DNA of 64,000 nucleotides from Fasciolopsis buskii. Lineage: Eukaryota > Platyhelminthes > Trematoda > Plagiorchiida > Fasciolidae. Position 1 is the stretch's first letter. Every line of letters starts with the position of its first letter. The notes beneath the pieces were generated by a model. The model made no database searches and had not been told where the DNA came from. It saw nothing but the letters and a program-made list of their open reading frames with translations. Both the position numbers and the translations under genes were made by a program. Positions 24,217-36,564 of this stretch are shown in pieces. The DNA lies in contig LUCM01000143.1 in assembly GCA_008360955.1 (NCBI GenBank), positions 60,448 through 124,447 of the forward strand, read 5' to 3'.

Positions 24217-27200
24217 CATGTCATTTCATTTACACTTCCAGATCCATAGAATCCCGCTGCCTACTCCACTAGAACGGTGTAGTTTTTCTGAAACTGCATT
24301 GCTTTGATGATCCTGAATCGTCAGTGATCCAACTAGAAACAAACTGGCGTTAAAACTGTAAACGTTGCGAGCTCGAATTCCCCACTCTGGCAAATTCCCT
24401 TCTGAGCAGCTTTTCAATAAAAGTAAATCTTCTTTACAGTGTCGTTGTGTAATTGTAAAATAAATAAAATGAAAATGCTTAAGTTGTGCAATCAATTGAT
24501 AGCCTATGTCACTTGTGATTAGTTGGTATTCTGGTTACCATAGCTACCACCATTCAAGCCAGATCTACAATCGCAGATGCATGAACACCGGTGAGATACT
24601 TGCCACTTAGACGTCAACCAGAATCTCAAGTACATCAGGACGTTGTGCTGCGGGCATCATCGAATTTCGTAACCCTGTCCCCACGATATGAAGTGAACCA
24701 ATCTCAAAACTTTTTGCTGAAAGTAAAGTCTGCCTACGCAGAACTACAAAGATTACGTACTCTCGCTGAACGGAGTATTAGGTAACACTACGAAATGTTC
24801 CTTCTCATCTTTGCAGCCTCGTTTTAGAACGACACCGATCAGTGCAAGAAAAGATTATGTGCGCATGTCAAAAGTGCACGGTCATTTTGCTTCGGTGCGA
24901 TGAGTCATACACATTTGAAGCACGTTCGCAGACGGAGGGACACTGACTGGCAAGCCTATATGGCCCCACCTGAACAATGGGCGGGATCGGAATTAGATCG
25001 ACAGAGAGTCAACGCACAAGTGCGATGTTAACCAGGCTCTCCAGTTAGCGGACGAATTGTAAGTGGTCTGATTTGTGACAAGCACAAGAGCAAACAGGAG
25101 CTGCTTTTTAACTGAGGATCAAAATAGACGAGGGACGACCAACCAGTAGACCTTATCCTATGTGGACCTATATAAACCGCTAAACTATGCCATACAATCG
25201 TGTTGACTCCCCATAGGCCATTATGATCGTTCTCGCTTGATTAAGCGAATGCGACTGAACTACAATCTGAATGACCTATTGAAGGCGCTAGAGTTAGCTA
25301 CAGCGATAAACGGATTTTAAAACAGACAAAAACTCACGAAATCCTTGTTTCACATTTAGCTGTCCATCTTTCACCTAGAACTGAAAACGTGCGTTGGAAT
25401 CAGTTGGAATCGTTGTGGACATTTATCACTCTACAATTAAACATAACTTTGGTCCAGATCAATTTTCATCAGTATTGCTCAAAGAATGTGTAACTCTAAA
25501 TTGAGTGCCCTAGGTGTTAGTCGGCATCATACTTTAGATTGCCGAGAATTGGCATATATTACGCCAGCACCCAAGAATTAGTTTTCCTAGTGGAGTGTAA
25601 TCCCTGATATTGTTTTTAACGAGATATTCTATGTAAAATTCCTGACCACTGAGTGGATATCTTCTCAGCTATCCCTACATGACAGTGCGACTACGCCAAC
25701 CAAATCAGCTATGACGACAGTGAAACACTAATGTGTAATCTCTCCGGGTATGAAATTCAATTGCAAGTAATTAATCTATAATTCAACGACTTTACTCTCT
25801 AGGGCTAGTTTGTAAAATATAGGACAACTTCCCTACACTTTTTCTATCTGCACAATGGGTTGCTGAATGTTCTTTTTCCTCCTTCTGCTATTTGTCGACT
25901 GAGATTTTTCTACGACCACTTTCGATGACTTTCCTCTCTTCACTGATATCCTCCAATTTCTTTCTCGATTCCCCAAGAACCATTTTCCAGAACTACCAAA
26001 CTTCAAGGATTTTGTTTTGTTGTAACTCGTTTAATTTCTCTTAGGAACATGTCATATTCATTTCATCGTCCCCCTGAAGATATCAAACACTTTATTTATG
26101 CCACTCTTGCTCATTCACTATGTAGGCAAATAGTACTAGAGATAACTTTCCATTTGTTCTTGTACGTTTTCTCCCTAGAGTAGATGAACTACTGAAAACC
26201 TCGAATCCGAACAAAATTGCTTCATCTCGCTACCGTCTATATTGCGTATCACCGCATCTTTCGCATTTTGCATCTTAAGCGTGTGCATATGAATTAGCCG
26301 AAGATTAATCCCCAAAGGGCGAAGCACGCCAGTCTGCTGTCGTGGAGAGATTTGAACTGCGAATAGGCGCTATAAACGAACTCTTCGTCATTGCCATCGT
26401 TCATTGGTCCTGCTGTGGACAAATAAACCCTCATTAAGTCCGCCAGTCATGCGCCTCCAGTTATTTTTATTTCTGTCTTTTGTTAGGTTTGTTTGACCTA
26501 GCTAGTTTCATGCTTAAACTGATTCGCATGTTTATGTGCACCACGAGTTCCACGTAACCGTTGCTCAGCCGTTTGCATTTCTTTGTAAACCACTGCTAAA
26601 AACGATCATGATAAGTAGTTGTTCGCCAAAGATACCAAAATGACAATGTAGTCTTATCGTAGCGATTTCAAAAAGGTATATTCCTCAAGACATTACCAGT
26701 AAAATTGAGCCCTATATCCTGATTCCACCATTTGTAAAATGTAGACATTGTAATGTGGCTTAGGTGATTAGAATGAACATATTCTTCTGAACAGTAACAA
26801 CACAAATCAAATTTCCGTCCTAAAGCGCACTTTGCGATCAACTAATTTATCAGCAATATCTTGTTTCATAGAACTTTGGACAAGCCTGAGTAAAATATTG
26901 TGGGATACATTTACTAAACATCACAGTTGCCGTCATTTCCTATTCAACATTTGACCAGCTGTATCTTTCCTTAGTCTAATTGAAAGAAACAAAACAAGCA
27001 AATTATTATCATTAGGCAGGCCATAATCCTGGGCGAGAAACGTTATCATACGTCTTACTCAAAAGGTGATCTTACTTTGTCCTTATCATCACCTTTTTGT
27101 TAATGCGCAAGCATGTGCAAGTCACAGTCCATTTGTACTTTTATCATAATTTACGGTGATAACGGTAATTGGAACGTGTATTCATAATAGTCTAAAGTAA

Positions 27201-27322
27201 AGCTAACGAAAATTTTCATTTGGATTAAGACATTTTCCCCTTGTTCATGTCCTACAAGCACGTGATTTTTTCTGCTGGAAAAGTCTCGTGTGTAATAATT
27301 AGCCTTTAATCGATTTTCGTAC
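24217..27322. other. no recognised feature
   Basis: AT-rich DNA. A 65-codon plus-strand frame at 24585-24785 ends at a GT (AG|GTAACA) and is preceded by a CAG, so it could be an exon, but the product is unrecognised. At about 26435-26446 there is a 12-base match to the tip of the large inverted-repeat element (see findings). Confidence 0.45.
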
Positions 27323-27610
27323 CTTCCCAACCATTTTCTTTCTAAGAAGCAAATTCATGGGCTGCAATTTTAAAAATTTATTTTTAAATCCGAATGCCCT
27401 TCCACCTAAGTTGACAATTCTTTCTTGGCAAAACAACAAATTCTTAATGGACAGAAAATCTGAAATCCCGATACGCACTGACTTGAAATCTTGAGTCCAT
27501 GGACTGCTTGAAGAATCGGGAACCAAATTTTTCATGGACCACTCCGCATCAATGAGGAATAGACCGTCAGGGAGTCCATTTTTAAGCACTGAAAGAAACC
27601 GGTGGAACAT
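27323..27610 (-). CDS. possible single exon, product unknown
   Basis: On the minus strand, a 288-nt open segment of exactly 96 codons lies between an acceptor-like TTCTTAG (27611-27617) and a donor-like AAG|GTACGA (27317-27325). The peptide is mixed and globular in character (it includes LFLIDAEWSMKNL and SVRIGISDFLSIKN) with no domain I recognise. The upstream polypyrimidine tract is weak and the length is within chance, so this is a low-confidence candidate only. Confidence 0.2.
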
Positions 27611-29360
27611 CTAAGAATGATCCTCCATTACAACCCACACAGCTCTGTTTACTTCTCTGTATGTCGAGCAGAATTGACCCGATGTGTTTTGTATGAAAAA
27701 ACCATCCGCAAGCACTATTCATCAAGTCCCAAATATTCCGCAAACAAAAGGAAATAAATTCCCCAATGAAACATGACAGGTACGACTTGGGCATTACCTA
27801 AGTACAATTTAGTGGATAACCCTTGCCCCCTGAGGTGATTACCGCAGTATGCGCTAGTATTAATAACACTAACTGTCCCTAATGATTTTTTCACACAACT
27901 CGGTTTAGTGTCTTAATCCCCGTCTTGGGCAGCAATCTGATTTCGAATCTCTTGTCTTTAACGCCCGCTTGGATCTACACAGTCACCATAAGCACCAAAG
28001 TATGGAAACGGTCAGCGTAATACTAGTGGTAACAAGGAGAACTGGAAGACCGGAAAATCTGAATGAACTACACGCTCCAAATCGGCGCACGTGAACGTTC
28101 AACGGTCACCAAGTCTACCGCCAACAGAAAGGTCGCTATATGACACTCTGACCCTCTCTCTAAGATAGCACGTTGTCGGAAGAAATTTTGTCAGATCTAT
28201 AGTGAAAATCAATCTCTAAAATAAGAGAACAGCATTTCGGTCATTTTTCTCCAAATATTGTGTCCTTTGGTTTCCTTCCTATTACAGAGAACAGAGCCTT
28301 CACTCTAATGAAACCTGACAACAGACTGACAGTAAAATGAGTGTAGTCTAACGCAAAAAATGTGATAGCATCATGTGATTGTCAGTTGTGTGTTGAGAAT
28401 AACAAATACCCGACGTTTTCAGAGCGCAAATAAGTTGAAAATTAAAGGTGAATTTAGTACTAAAATGTTTATCATCACTATATCGTCAGATATTTTTTGC
28501 ATGATTATAAAGGAATGCATGATTTGTCTTTCTCTGAACATCATTAAGGAACCTGTGAGTTCATTAACAGGAGAGATTTTTCGGGAAACTATATTATTCT
28601 TCAACCCAAGACGTGCTGATTTTATCAAATATGCATTCCATTTCCATACTAAAAACATTGCGGGCTTTCCCTTACGGTTATACGCAACTGACTCTCGATC
28701 TTTTCCTTTTTGCTGCTTACAGTTTTCTAAGGTAGGACAAGCGTAAAATGTATCTTAGCGCCATCCTAATCGGAAAAAGCACATTCGGTCGCAGTAGTTG
28801 ATTGGACTACCACTACGGTTTGTTGAACAAACTCTGATTATTTGGTAGCTTTGATGGATTATGTCATTCTCGTGCAGTATCCATCTGTTGTTGTTCCTTT
28901 GCGGGTTTCTCTCCAACTTCATGGCATACCTTGTCATTTTTCAGAAATTCTTTGCTCAAGAGCACGTCTATAGCCTTCCTGAGCAGGAGCATCAAGACGC
29001 ATTTTAGAAAACGTAAGAGTGCGGTCGTCTGGTTGTGGGCTTTTTTCTCGAACTTCACAAATATGTACGCGCTTCTTTTGCTGTTCAGCCATGCGACAGC
29101 AAACTGACGGTCATATTCCTATCTCTTGCACTTCTTCCGCGATTGCATTATTTTGCCGTGGATGAAAAGGATGGTATGGCGAAAGTGTACATCGTTCCAA
29201 ATAACGATAATGATCACGACTTAAATGTCCTTCACCAAAATGACCTAGCCCTAGAATCTCTCAATCGAGAAATATATCTCTAGTAAGGAGCAGTTTGCTT
29301 TTACTCATAAAATTAACTCGGCTCAACCATTCAACATTTATGTGGTTTTGCGTCACACTA
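27611..29360. other. no recognised feature
   Basis: AT-rich DNA. The 123-codon plus-strand frame at 28375-28746 has no family signature and is within chance length. Confidence 0.5.
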
Positions 29361-29470
29361 AGTCCGGTGGCCAAGCAGATAAGGTCGCTGGTTCGAGTCC
29401 TCCCACGGTCAGTCAGCTTCCCCACTTGGCAGCCCTCTGTTGGTCGTGACCCCCTTCCCGAAAAATGATG
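29361..29470 (+). repeat. tRNA-like, SINE-like repeat with shortened head
   Basis: The head contains a box A (TGGCCAAGCAG, 29368-29378) and a near-consensus box B (GGTTCGAGTCC, 29390-29400), but only 11 nt separate them, whereas a tRNA needs roughly 30 or more. The anticodon arm is missing, so this is not a functional tRNA. The tail (CCCCACTTGGCAGCCCTC and onward) recurs in diverged form at 4765-4835. Best read as a tRNA-derived SINE or as the 3' end of a LINE/SINE pair. Confidence 0.5.
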
Positions 29471-31050
29471 TACACTGTTATTATATTATTAGAGGAAGTA
29501 AGAGATAAAAGATAAAGAAGTTTGAAAGCCCTGGTTTTCGTTTGTATGGGGGCTAGTGTCATGCGGGGATATGAGCAGGCCCATTCCAAGGAACCTGCTC
29601 AGAAAGTATGCGAAAGGTCGTCAAGATGGTCCCAACGTAGTCCTTCAGAGAGCTACTCCTGAAGCACCATGAAATTTTATCAGTTTCTTTAATGTCCATG
29701 CACACTCCTAGCGCCGCCAATCAAATTCCGGTGAGACATACCAATTCGGAGTGTACGAGTATAAGGATGTTTGGACAAGGGAGTATCGGATGCACAAACC
29801 TAACGAACGCAATAACCGAGAGACCGGTGCTTCCGTTTAAATTTTGTTCACTCATAGCAATACTAATGGTATTTCCTATATATAAGGCTTCTGACTTATT
29901 TCGTCTACATAGTTGTCTATAATAAATTACGATGTGAGACATACTGCGAGATGAAACCCCCTGAAATTTTGACAGCATGATACTTTCAGTGATGATATTA
30001 CTCATGAATCGCGATTTTGTGAGTCTTTTGAAGCTTGTGTACTGCTAATCATGTAGGCACACAAGGAAAAAGGAAATATGAACATGTCAAATGAGTCATT
30101 TATTATTCACCGTATTGTTGCCAACCCACTCGGACAGATTTCACGAACAGAAACAGAAGCAGACGAGGATTGCAAATTTTGATTCAGATTGAGGTACAGG
30201 TAAGCGGACAGGTGAACCAAACGGCAATAGTCACGGTTTTCTTCAAGCTAACTTACTTCACTTCTGCCGGAAGGAAACATTTTTTCTCAAAAACGAAATT
30301 AACTCAGATTGCATCAAAGAGAAGATGTCTCATACTACGTTATCTGGAATGCTTGGAGTATGAAAGCCACGTGATCTGAAATATTTGCAGCCAGTCGACT
30401 TCTCATCAAGAGTAACCTGTTTATGGTAAGTTTACGGTCGATTGTATCTGCCTTGATAAAGAATAATCAAGATAACCCAAACGTCGAATCCATTTCATAC
30501 TTCAGGCATTTTAAATATTAGAACAGGTTGTCGGCGAACATACGTTCTTGACGTATTCATTCTAAAGCCAATACTTTCACATTTATAGAAAACACAATTA
30601 CAAAGGAGAACTGGGGGAAAAATCGAAATGTCACATTCAGCTACTGTTAACGGGAAGAAATGGAGAACGAGGATTTTGCAATTATTATCGGCAAACAACC
30701 GACTCGAAAACCTAATGTCTGCATGCTATTGACACGTATGCGGCCATCGGTAAACAATTTAGAAGGCTGATTGGATGTCGATCGAGTGATCTGTTTCTAT
30801 CAAAGCTGCCATTGTTGAATTTGGCATTATTCGTTTGCCTCAATGTCTGAGCCAACGGGTTGCATTCCGTTCAGAGATACTTTCGACCTGCCTGATGCTC
30901 ACTTCAAACATTATCAATGTTGTTGCTCAGTTGACCTCAGAGACTTGGTGGTCCTCTGTGAACTTGACAGCTACAATAGATTCCATACGAAATTGACTTT
31001 GTCATTGGTCCATAGTCAGTTCATTGTTGGATGTATCGCAAAGTCAGGAT
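29471..31050. other. no recognised feature
   Basis: Non-coding-looking DNA. No frame longer than expected by chance and no repeat shared with the rest of the window. Confidence 0.5.

Positions 31051-31084
<34 letters not shown>
31051..31084. repeat. (TA)n microsatellite
   Basis: Alternating T and A over 34 bases with a single interruption (a C near 31065). Confidence 0.95.
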
Positions 31085-33077
31085 CACTGGCAAGCACTCA
31101 TTAGTAGATTGACTAGAAAGCCCGGAGTTATTCGAAACTTCGTAATTACTGCCGTATCGGCGGCTCGACAGCTCGTGAAATGATGGATAACTCTATGCGG
31201 TTGTGCCTCAACCATCACGGCTAACAGAGGAGAACCTTTCCAGCCCGAATTATACATTTCGATCAATTGCGCGCTTGGTACTGCTCGGATCAACACGACC
31301 GCCTGATATCTGGGGCTGAATGGCTTATTTGAACATTTTTATCATGGCGTCAAATTCGTGTTAGAAAATGGTTAAAAGTAGGCATCCATAGTCCCGTTGC
31401 AGAACCTATTTTCGTCATGACATTGCGGCTGCTTCGAGAACAACTTACTTAGGAGAGTCCTATTTCACTTGGTGTATAGACACACGCTACTCCCCTGTCT
31501 ATCTGCCTGGAGAATCATTCTCCTGTACATACTCGTTTACGTCAACGACAGGCATTCGTTCCGATAGAACTGAAAACTTGTTTGCATGTATCTGTCCGTG
31601 TTGGCTCGTTACGGCAACCACCGCAACTGTCTTACGAATGGCGGCTTCGCGTAAGTTCTCGGCAAAATAAGATAAAATATCCCGCGTTGATCACCTCGAT
31701 CACGTTGTTGTCAACATCGGTTACGCGTAATTTGCTTACACAGACGAAAGCTCATTGTCCAAAAATACGAGCTTCTGCGCTATCCCTGCAGGGTCATCTG
31801 AACGAAATTCTGCGTCACCCCACAGCCTGTAACCACTTTAGCCTGTAGTGAATTCAAATGAGGACATCATCTCACGTTCCTGATAGCAGCCAGTTGGCAC
31901 TGCCTCGCCCTCGTGTGACTATACTGTCTCATGTCCAATCGTCAGCACACTACTTTTAACCTGTCCGTGAATAAGGCATCCGTACCACGCTCCGGTCAGA
32001 AGAACGTTTTCCCAGCAAGCTTCCGTGAATCCAGTAAACATGATATTTGAGCTAAAGTCAGTGGTAACTCGCGTTTATATTTCCGACACAAATCTTATTA
32101 ATTTCACCTTACTATTGCCTATGTACCAGATCCCTTAAGATTATTACATTGGTTTTCGTTTCCTTCTGTTTTCAAGGAACATGATCAAATGTCCGTTCGT
32201 TGGTCCCGCGAAATCCTCCGGGAATTTGGCTCTGTTGGAAGTTTCCTTGTACATTCTGGTTGCCTTCAACGATTTCCTTATGGATGTCCCCAAATGGCAT
32301 CCGTAATTTCTGACTAGTCACCGTTCCCTGAAATGGTATTACCTGGAAGAGGATTTCCTCGACCTTATCACTAGCAGTGAATCTGATTTGGGCTCCACTA
32401 TTTTGCTGTGGCTCCTGTTTACCGCTGATTTGGGTCCTCAGAATCTTGCGTAACGTCTGCACACGCCGTCGTTGTATGAAACTGCCAAAGCTCAGACTTA
32501 CAGGATCATTCGTCGAGAGCATTTTCTTCTTTCTAGCAAGCAACTTCTGTAGAGTCATCGACGCTCCGAAGAAAAATGCCCAATTCCAGACATCGTTTTC
32601 TCAAAGATCTAATTTGATGCCGGATTTTGATTTTGTGAAGTCTCTCTGTTTGCTTTTGTCCTTTGGGACAATAAATCTATACAGCATTGTTCATTATGCA
32701 CTTCTAAGATTACCCGCCTTTGACTGATGCTTGCCGATCGCCATCTTCTGCAGTGGTTTTTTCCCAGATATGATCGTGTCGGTACTATTTCGGCACCGCG
32801 ATGTACACAAAACACTTATCGCATCCATTCGCTGGCTTCAGATATTTCCTCGCTTTTTCTACTTCCAAGTTGGCGAACAAGCGCGTTTTCAGTGATTCGT
32901 ACTCAGGCAATCTCATCACTATATAGTTGAAAAAATTTTATTTAGGAAGGATTTGACTAGTCAGATAAAAATGTGTGGGAAAGGGAGTTGTGTTGTTACA
33001 TTCATAACCTGAATACACAAGAACATGTTGTGTTAACTTTTTTGTTGTCCAGGGTCTGCATTGAGACGGAGGACGGG
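31085..33077. other. no confident feature
   Basis: Includes a minus-strand frame of about 145 codons stop to stop (32172-32607, first ATG 32558). It encodes a basic, Gln-rich peptide (LARKKKMLS, GSFIQRRRVQTLRK, NQNVQGNFQQSQ). It looks more protein-like than most frames here but has no recognisable domain and lies at the edge of chance length. It sits just downstream of the PLE at 33.1-34.9 kb without obvious relation to it. Confidence 0.4.
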
Positions 33078-33400
33078 TCAGGGGAGTTGAAGCAAAACCT
33101 CAAATTGTTTTTGAGAGCACAGTGGAAGGTTGTGAAGACAGATCGCGACAGCTTCCGCAGTGCTCAAAAGGCGACACTTTGCCAACCTAGATTTTTGACC
33201 TCTGACCTTATACAGGGCCCGGAAATCTTGCGCCACATTCAGGGTGTGGTTAATCTATGCTAGGTGTGAAGCGACTGCGCTGCTAAATGATTTAACCATT
33301 CCAATGCCTAACCATGCAGGGTGATGCTCACGGATGTGTTCAAACAATCGCCTGGCCGGGTGGCCAATGTATACTGTCCTACAGAATTATGTGAATGAAT
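33078..33400 (-). pseudogene. PLE GIY-YIG endonuclease domain, near full
   Basis: On the minus strand the frame reads RTVYIGHPARRLFEHIREHHP, with YIG at 33363-33374. It continues AWLGIGMVKSFSSAVASHLA (S-S-A-V-x-x-H), an in-frame stop, then NHTLNVAQDFRALYKVRG, the AEAVAICLHNLPLCSQKQ block, and ends LLQLP before TGA at 33078-33080. The E in AEA, the final P-x-L-C-x-Q-K and the L-L-x-L-P ending are typical of PLE endonucleases. One internal stop makes it non-functional. The domain would nick DNA for target-primed reverse transcription. Confidence 0.82.
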
Positions 33401-33551
33401 AAGCACAAAACAAGGACGCAGAATCAGGAACTTTGGCTTCAAACGTACTGACACCACGGGAAGCGAATTGAACAGAATTCGAAGCTTGGCTGCGTAAAAT
33501 GCCTTACTGATAGCGCTAGTCAGTCTTCATCGTGCTACCTCTGCTAGCGTG

Positions 33552-34037
33552 TCACTTTTGAATGGCAGAGTTATGTATACTAGCTTTCTCTCTATCGCCC
33601 CCAACCCTGGGAATTCCATTTTCTGTCTCCAATATCTTATGGATTAATCTACTTGGGAAACCATTTTCAGTGAATACTCTTCCTACCTTCTGCAGTTCAG
33701 CTTCAAGAGTATCTTCTATGCATATTCTTTTTGTTCTGGCTATGAGATATCTAATTAGGTTCCTATTCACATAAAGAGGTATAAAGCTGTGAAAATTGAT
33801 GTATTACCCATTCCACGTGACTTTCCTGTATACTGGTCGCCGAACTGAGCCGTCTTCTCGACGACATAGTTGTATATTTAGGAATGCTATTTCATTGTTC
33901 AACTCTGTCTTTGTTGTGAATTTCACATTTGCGTGAGCCGAGTTGAATTTATTCAACGGTTGATTAGTTCCTGTCGAAGGGTTGAGTACACAGAAGATAT
34001 AAGTAGATCGCTTGTAATGACGACTCGATTGGCTCAC
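33552..34037 (-). pseudogene. PLE RT C-terminal part and thumb
   Basis: Starts at the remnant of the YVDD region (STYIFCVLNPST). It continues NKFNSAHANVKFTTKTELNN, the FLNIQL block (equivalent of F-L-D-V), DGSVRRPVYRKVTWNG, a stop at 33804-33806, then in the same frame INFHSFIPLYVNRNL, ARTKRICIEDTLEAELQKV and NGFPSRLIHK. The order and spacing match PLE proteins after motif C. The single in-frame stop suggests one point change rather than a shift. Confidence 0.82.
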
Positions 34038-34496
34038 ATTTCAGCTTTGCCAAGAAAATTTCGGCTGGTAATGAAACGAGTGCGGACCCCATTGTTACAC
34101 CATCCTTTAGTGCTAAATTTGATTGTTAAATTTAAACTGGACTTTATGGGTACAAAAGAACAGCAGTTGTTCCAAGTCTACTAATTGTCGCTAAGCCACT
34201 GTTTTCGACTTAGTCACAGAGGTATTCGATTGTTTCCGTGATCAGAAAAGTGATCAAAAGGGTGGTGATGGTCGAAGAAAGAATCCTTCGCCCTCTCATA
34301 TTTAATTCTTTCACGGAGTCGGCAAGCCCAAATGTCTTTGAGGCCGTCTTGCCATCGTTTATCTAGCAGGTTCCAGCAATCTAGCCAGCCATTTAGCCGC
34401 AGCATAATACGGTGAATTGCACAAGTCGAGAATAATTCTCAAAGAAACTTCATTTTTATGTATTTTAGATAAACAGTACATTCTGGGAATGATGGC

Positions 34497-34913
34497 TCAC
34501 GTAGGCCAAATCTGTTCGAATGTGATCGAATCTATTATATCCTTTTGTTTCAAACGTCTCAGGATGCTGGACAAAGATATTTTAATCTGATGCGTATTAT
34601 CATTCCCCTTCATCATTTCCGCAAATTTAGACTTGTCGTTAGGAACAGCTTCCATTTTCACCTTGTAGTCAGACTTATTGAGGAGAACTATGTCTGCACC
34701 CTTGTCCGGTCTTGATAACATGATGTCTGCATTTTTCTGCATTTTCCTTAACCTTTTCTTGCGTTTTGGCTTCAATAACTCACTCGTATCTCTAGCGTCA
34801 TGATATTGATAGTAAATGTTCAAACGCTTGCATTGCCATTTGTGATGGCGGAAATTAACTGGACAGTTGAGAGAAAAGATTCTCAAATCCAACTTCTTAG
34901 TCCATTTTTGCAC
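34497..34913 (-). pseudogene. PLE N-terminal region
   Basis: A 138-codon open segment. Its centre, NADIMLSRPDKGADIVLLNKSDYKVKME in two halves (SRPDKG then DYKVKME), is the conserved block that precedes the RT fingers in PLE proteins (D-I-V-x-x-R-P-D-K-G-x-x-V-V-x-x-x-x-x-D-Y). It is followed by NDKSKF, then ILRRLKQKDIID and FEQIWPT, where the protein would run into the R-L-Y-G-x-P-K-x-H-K block. That block and everything through the catalytic site is missing. The true start lies upstream and is not seen. Confidence 0.82.
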
Positions 34914-36560
34914 TCTAGCTATTTGAACAAAATAATCTAGGCCCCAGGGATAAAAATTCCCTTTTTAACGAAACGAGTGTGCGCCATTTTCAGGAAGGAA
35001 ATCACCGCTAACAGGGGGAAGCCAAGTAGCGAAGGCGACCGGGGATTGAATGATTCGAAAAGACTTCGTAGCTCATAACCTGGGGTTACATGCATGAAGC
35101 TGTCTATAACTCCTTTATCATATAAGCCAGAGAAGGTAGCAGGAAAGGAGAAGACCAAGTGCTGTAATTTGGAAGGAAAAAGAAAGATCTATTTGTACGG
35201 ATATTACCCTAGAAAACATTACGAATGAAGGTAACCTTCTCAGGGTAGGAAGCGTTGTAGACAATGCAACACGGTAACAATTATTGGCACGGTATAGTTA
35301 CTGGGCAGAAGTCATTTAAAATTGATTTTATTGATGGTATTGACCAACCACAATCATAAATTAGTTTCACTTTTGGACTTAGAATTACCTTCCTGCACAA
35401 CCACTTTGGAATACTCAGTTTTCGTGAAAATTATTTTGCCAAGCTAATCCTTCGACACTCATTATGTGAGAAATAATCAGACGTACTCCTTTACCATTGA
35501 ATTTGTCAGTTATATGAACTTGATACGAGACAGTTTCCGTGGATAATATGCTTTGCACTTTAGTACCATGAACACTGCTGAGAAATAAATGTAAAACAGT
35601 TTGCTCAATCCGTTTGGAACTGTCCGGTATAGTAGTCAACTGGACACCGACTTATTTACATTTATACCGGTTTTGGTTGTTTTTCTTTAAAGTAGATGCA
35701 CAGTCTTGTTTTATTGTATTTCTATTCGTGATGTTTAATCACAAGAAGATTCTTCGAAAGGAGCTCCGTTTCCAATTTGCACAATGCCCTCAATGAGTTT
35801 GCATATCCCTGTTGTGTTGCAGAAGAGCAGAAATCCAAGTACAAGTTGTTAAAAAAAAGAAGAAAATTATAACATACCCGAATCTTTAGGAGAAAATTTA
35901 CATCATCGGTAATGTAATCAGTTCTTGTTCCTCTCAGTACATGAAAGAATTGCACAGGTTGACGCATGTCACTTAAAGCATCGTCGTATTGGATATCGAA
36001 ACATGATAATGCGTGGTGTAAAATGAAAATACTATTAGTAGATTGGCATCGAATATCACAAACTTAGCGCTGATAAACTCGCAGAGATTTACGTTGTCAA
36101 AGTCTCCAGCGATGTAGTCAACAAATCCGAGAAATAGCCGGTCAATGACGTTTTCCCTATCGACTCGAAAAAGTCAAGTAGTGTATGGTAAATTGACCAA
36201 GCACTGTAAAAATGTACCGCAGCAAAACGAAGGACTATATGAATTTTTGTACCTAATAGTCATATTGATAGTAAGTATAATTATAATGGCAGTAATAATA
36301 CCAGCAGATGTCTACTTTCAGAAAACAAAAATAAAAACTTTGGAATGCACAGTCCCCGTACTCGAAAGCACCGCTGTGTACAAGGGTAACTCACGTTTGC
36401 ACAAAATGAGGTACAGAGTGGAATGGTTTTACCGAGACTGGGGTGCATATGCAAACAAAAGTTGGTCAATGGAAATTTTGTAGTCAGTGGCTATTTTGGT
36501 GTTCCCATTTAATTTGTACGCTGAATGCTTTGCAATCCAATTAAGTTAATATCGTTTATA
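34914..36560. other. no confident feature
   Basis: AT-rich DNA upstream of the PLE. A 73-codon minus-strand frame at 34937-35158 could be further PLE N-terminal sequence but has no clear match in memory. See the separate low-confidence exon at 36145. Confidence 0.4.
36145..36387 (+). CDS. possible exon with one membrane segment
   Basis: A plus-strand frame (112 codons to 36483) contains a strongly hydrophobic stretch, FLYLIVILIVSIIIMAVIIP, followed by a polar segment with one cysteine (KTLECTV). A donor-like AAGG|GTAACT lies at about 36388. The topology (short cytosolic part, one helix, then Cys) is seen in several channel accessory subunits, but I recognise no family signature. The frame length is within chance and AT-rich DNA readily yields Ile/Leu runs, so this is weak. 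Confidence 0.15.
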
Positions 36561-36564
36561 CCAT

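Larger units (their letters stand above)
33078..34913 (-). mobile_element. second Penelope-like retroelement, RT core deleted
   Basis: The minus strand carries, in the right order, the PLE N-terminal region (34913 to 34497), the RT region after the active site plus thumb (34037 to 33552) and the GIY-YIG endonuclease (about 33400 to 33078). The catalytic RT blocks (motif A, motif B and the YVDD box, about 200 residues in relatives) are not there. The 460 bp between 34497 and 34037 holds unrelated-looking sequence. It differs from the PLE at 22.5-24.2 kb in sequence and probably belongs to another PLE lineage. It is disabled by the deletion and by in-frame stops. Confidence 0.85.

Noticed and set aside
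26300..26400. Minus-strand tRNA-like SINE head
   Set aside because: Only a box B-like word (GTTCAAATCTC on the minus strand) is clear. Box A is not convincing and no second copy was found.
29361..29410. Functional tRNA gene
   Set aside because: Box A to box B spacing is only 11 nt, so no anticodon arm can form.
32172..32558. 128-codon minus-strand Gln-rich frame as a gene
   Set aside because: Somewhat protein-like but at the edge of chance length, with no motif and no supporting splice sites identified.
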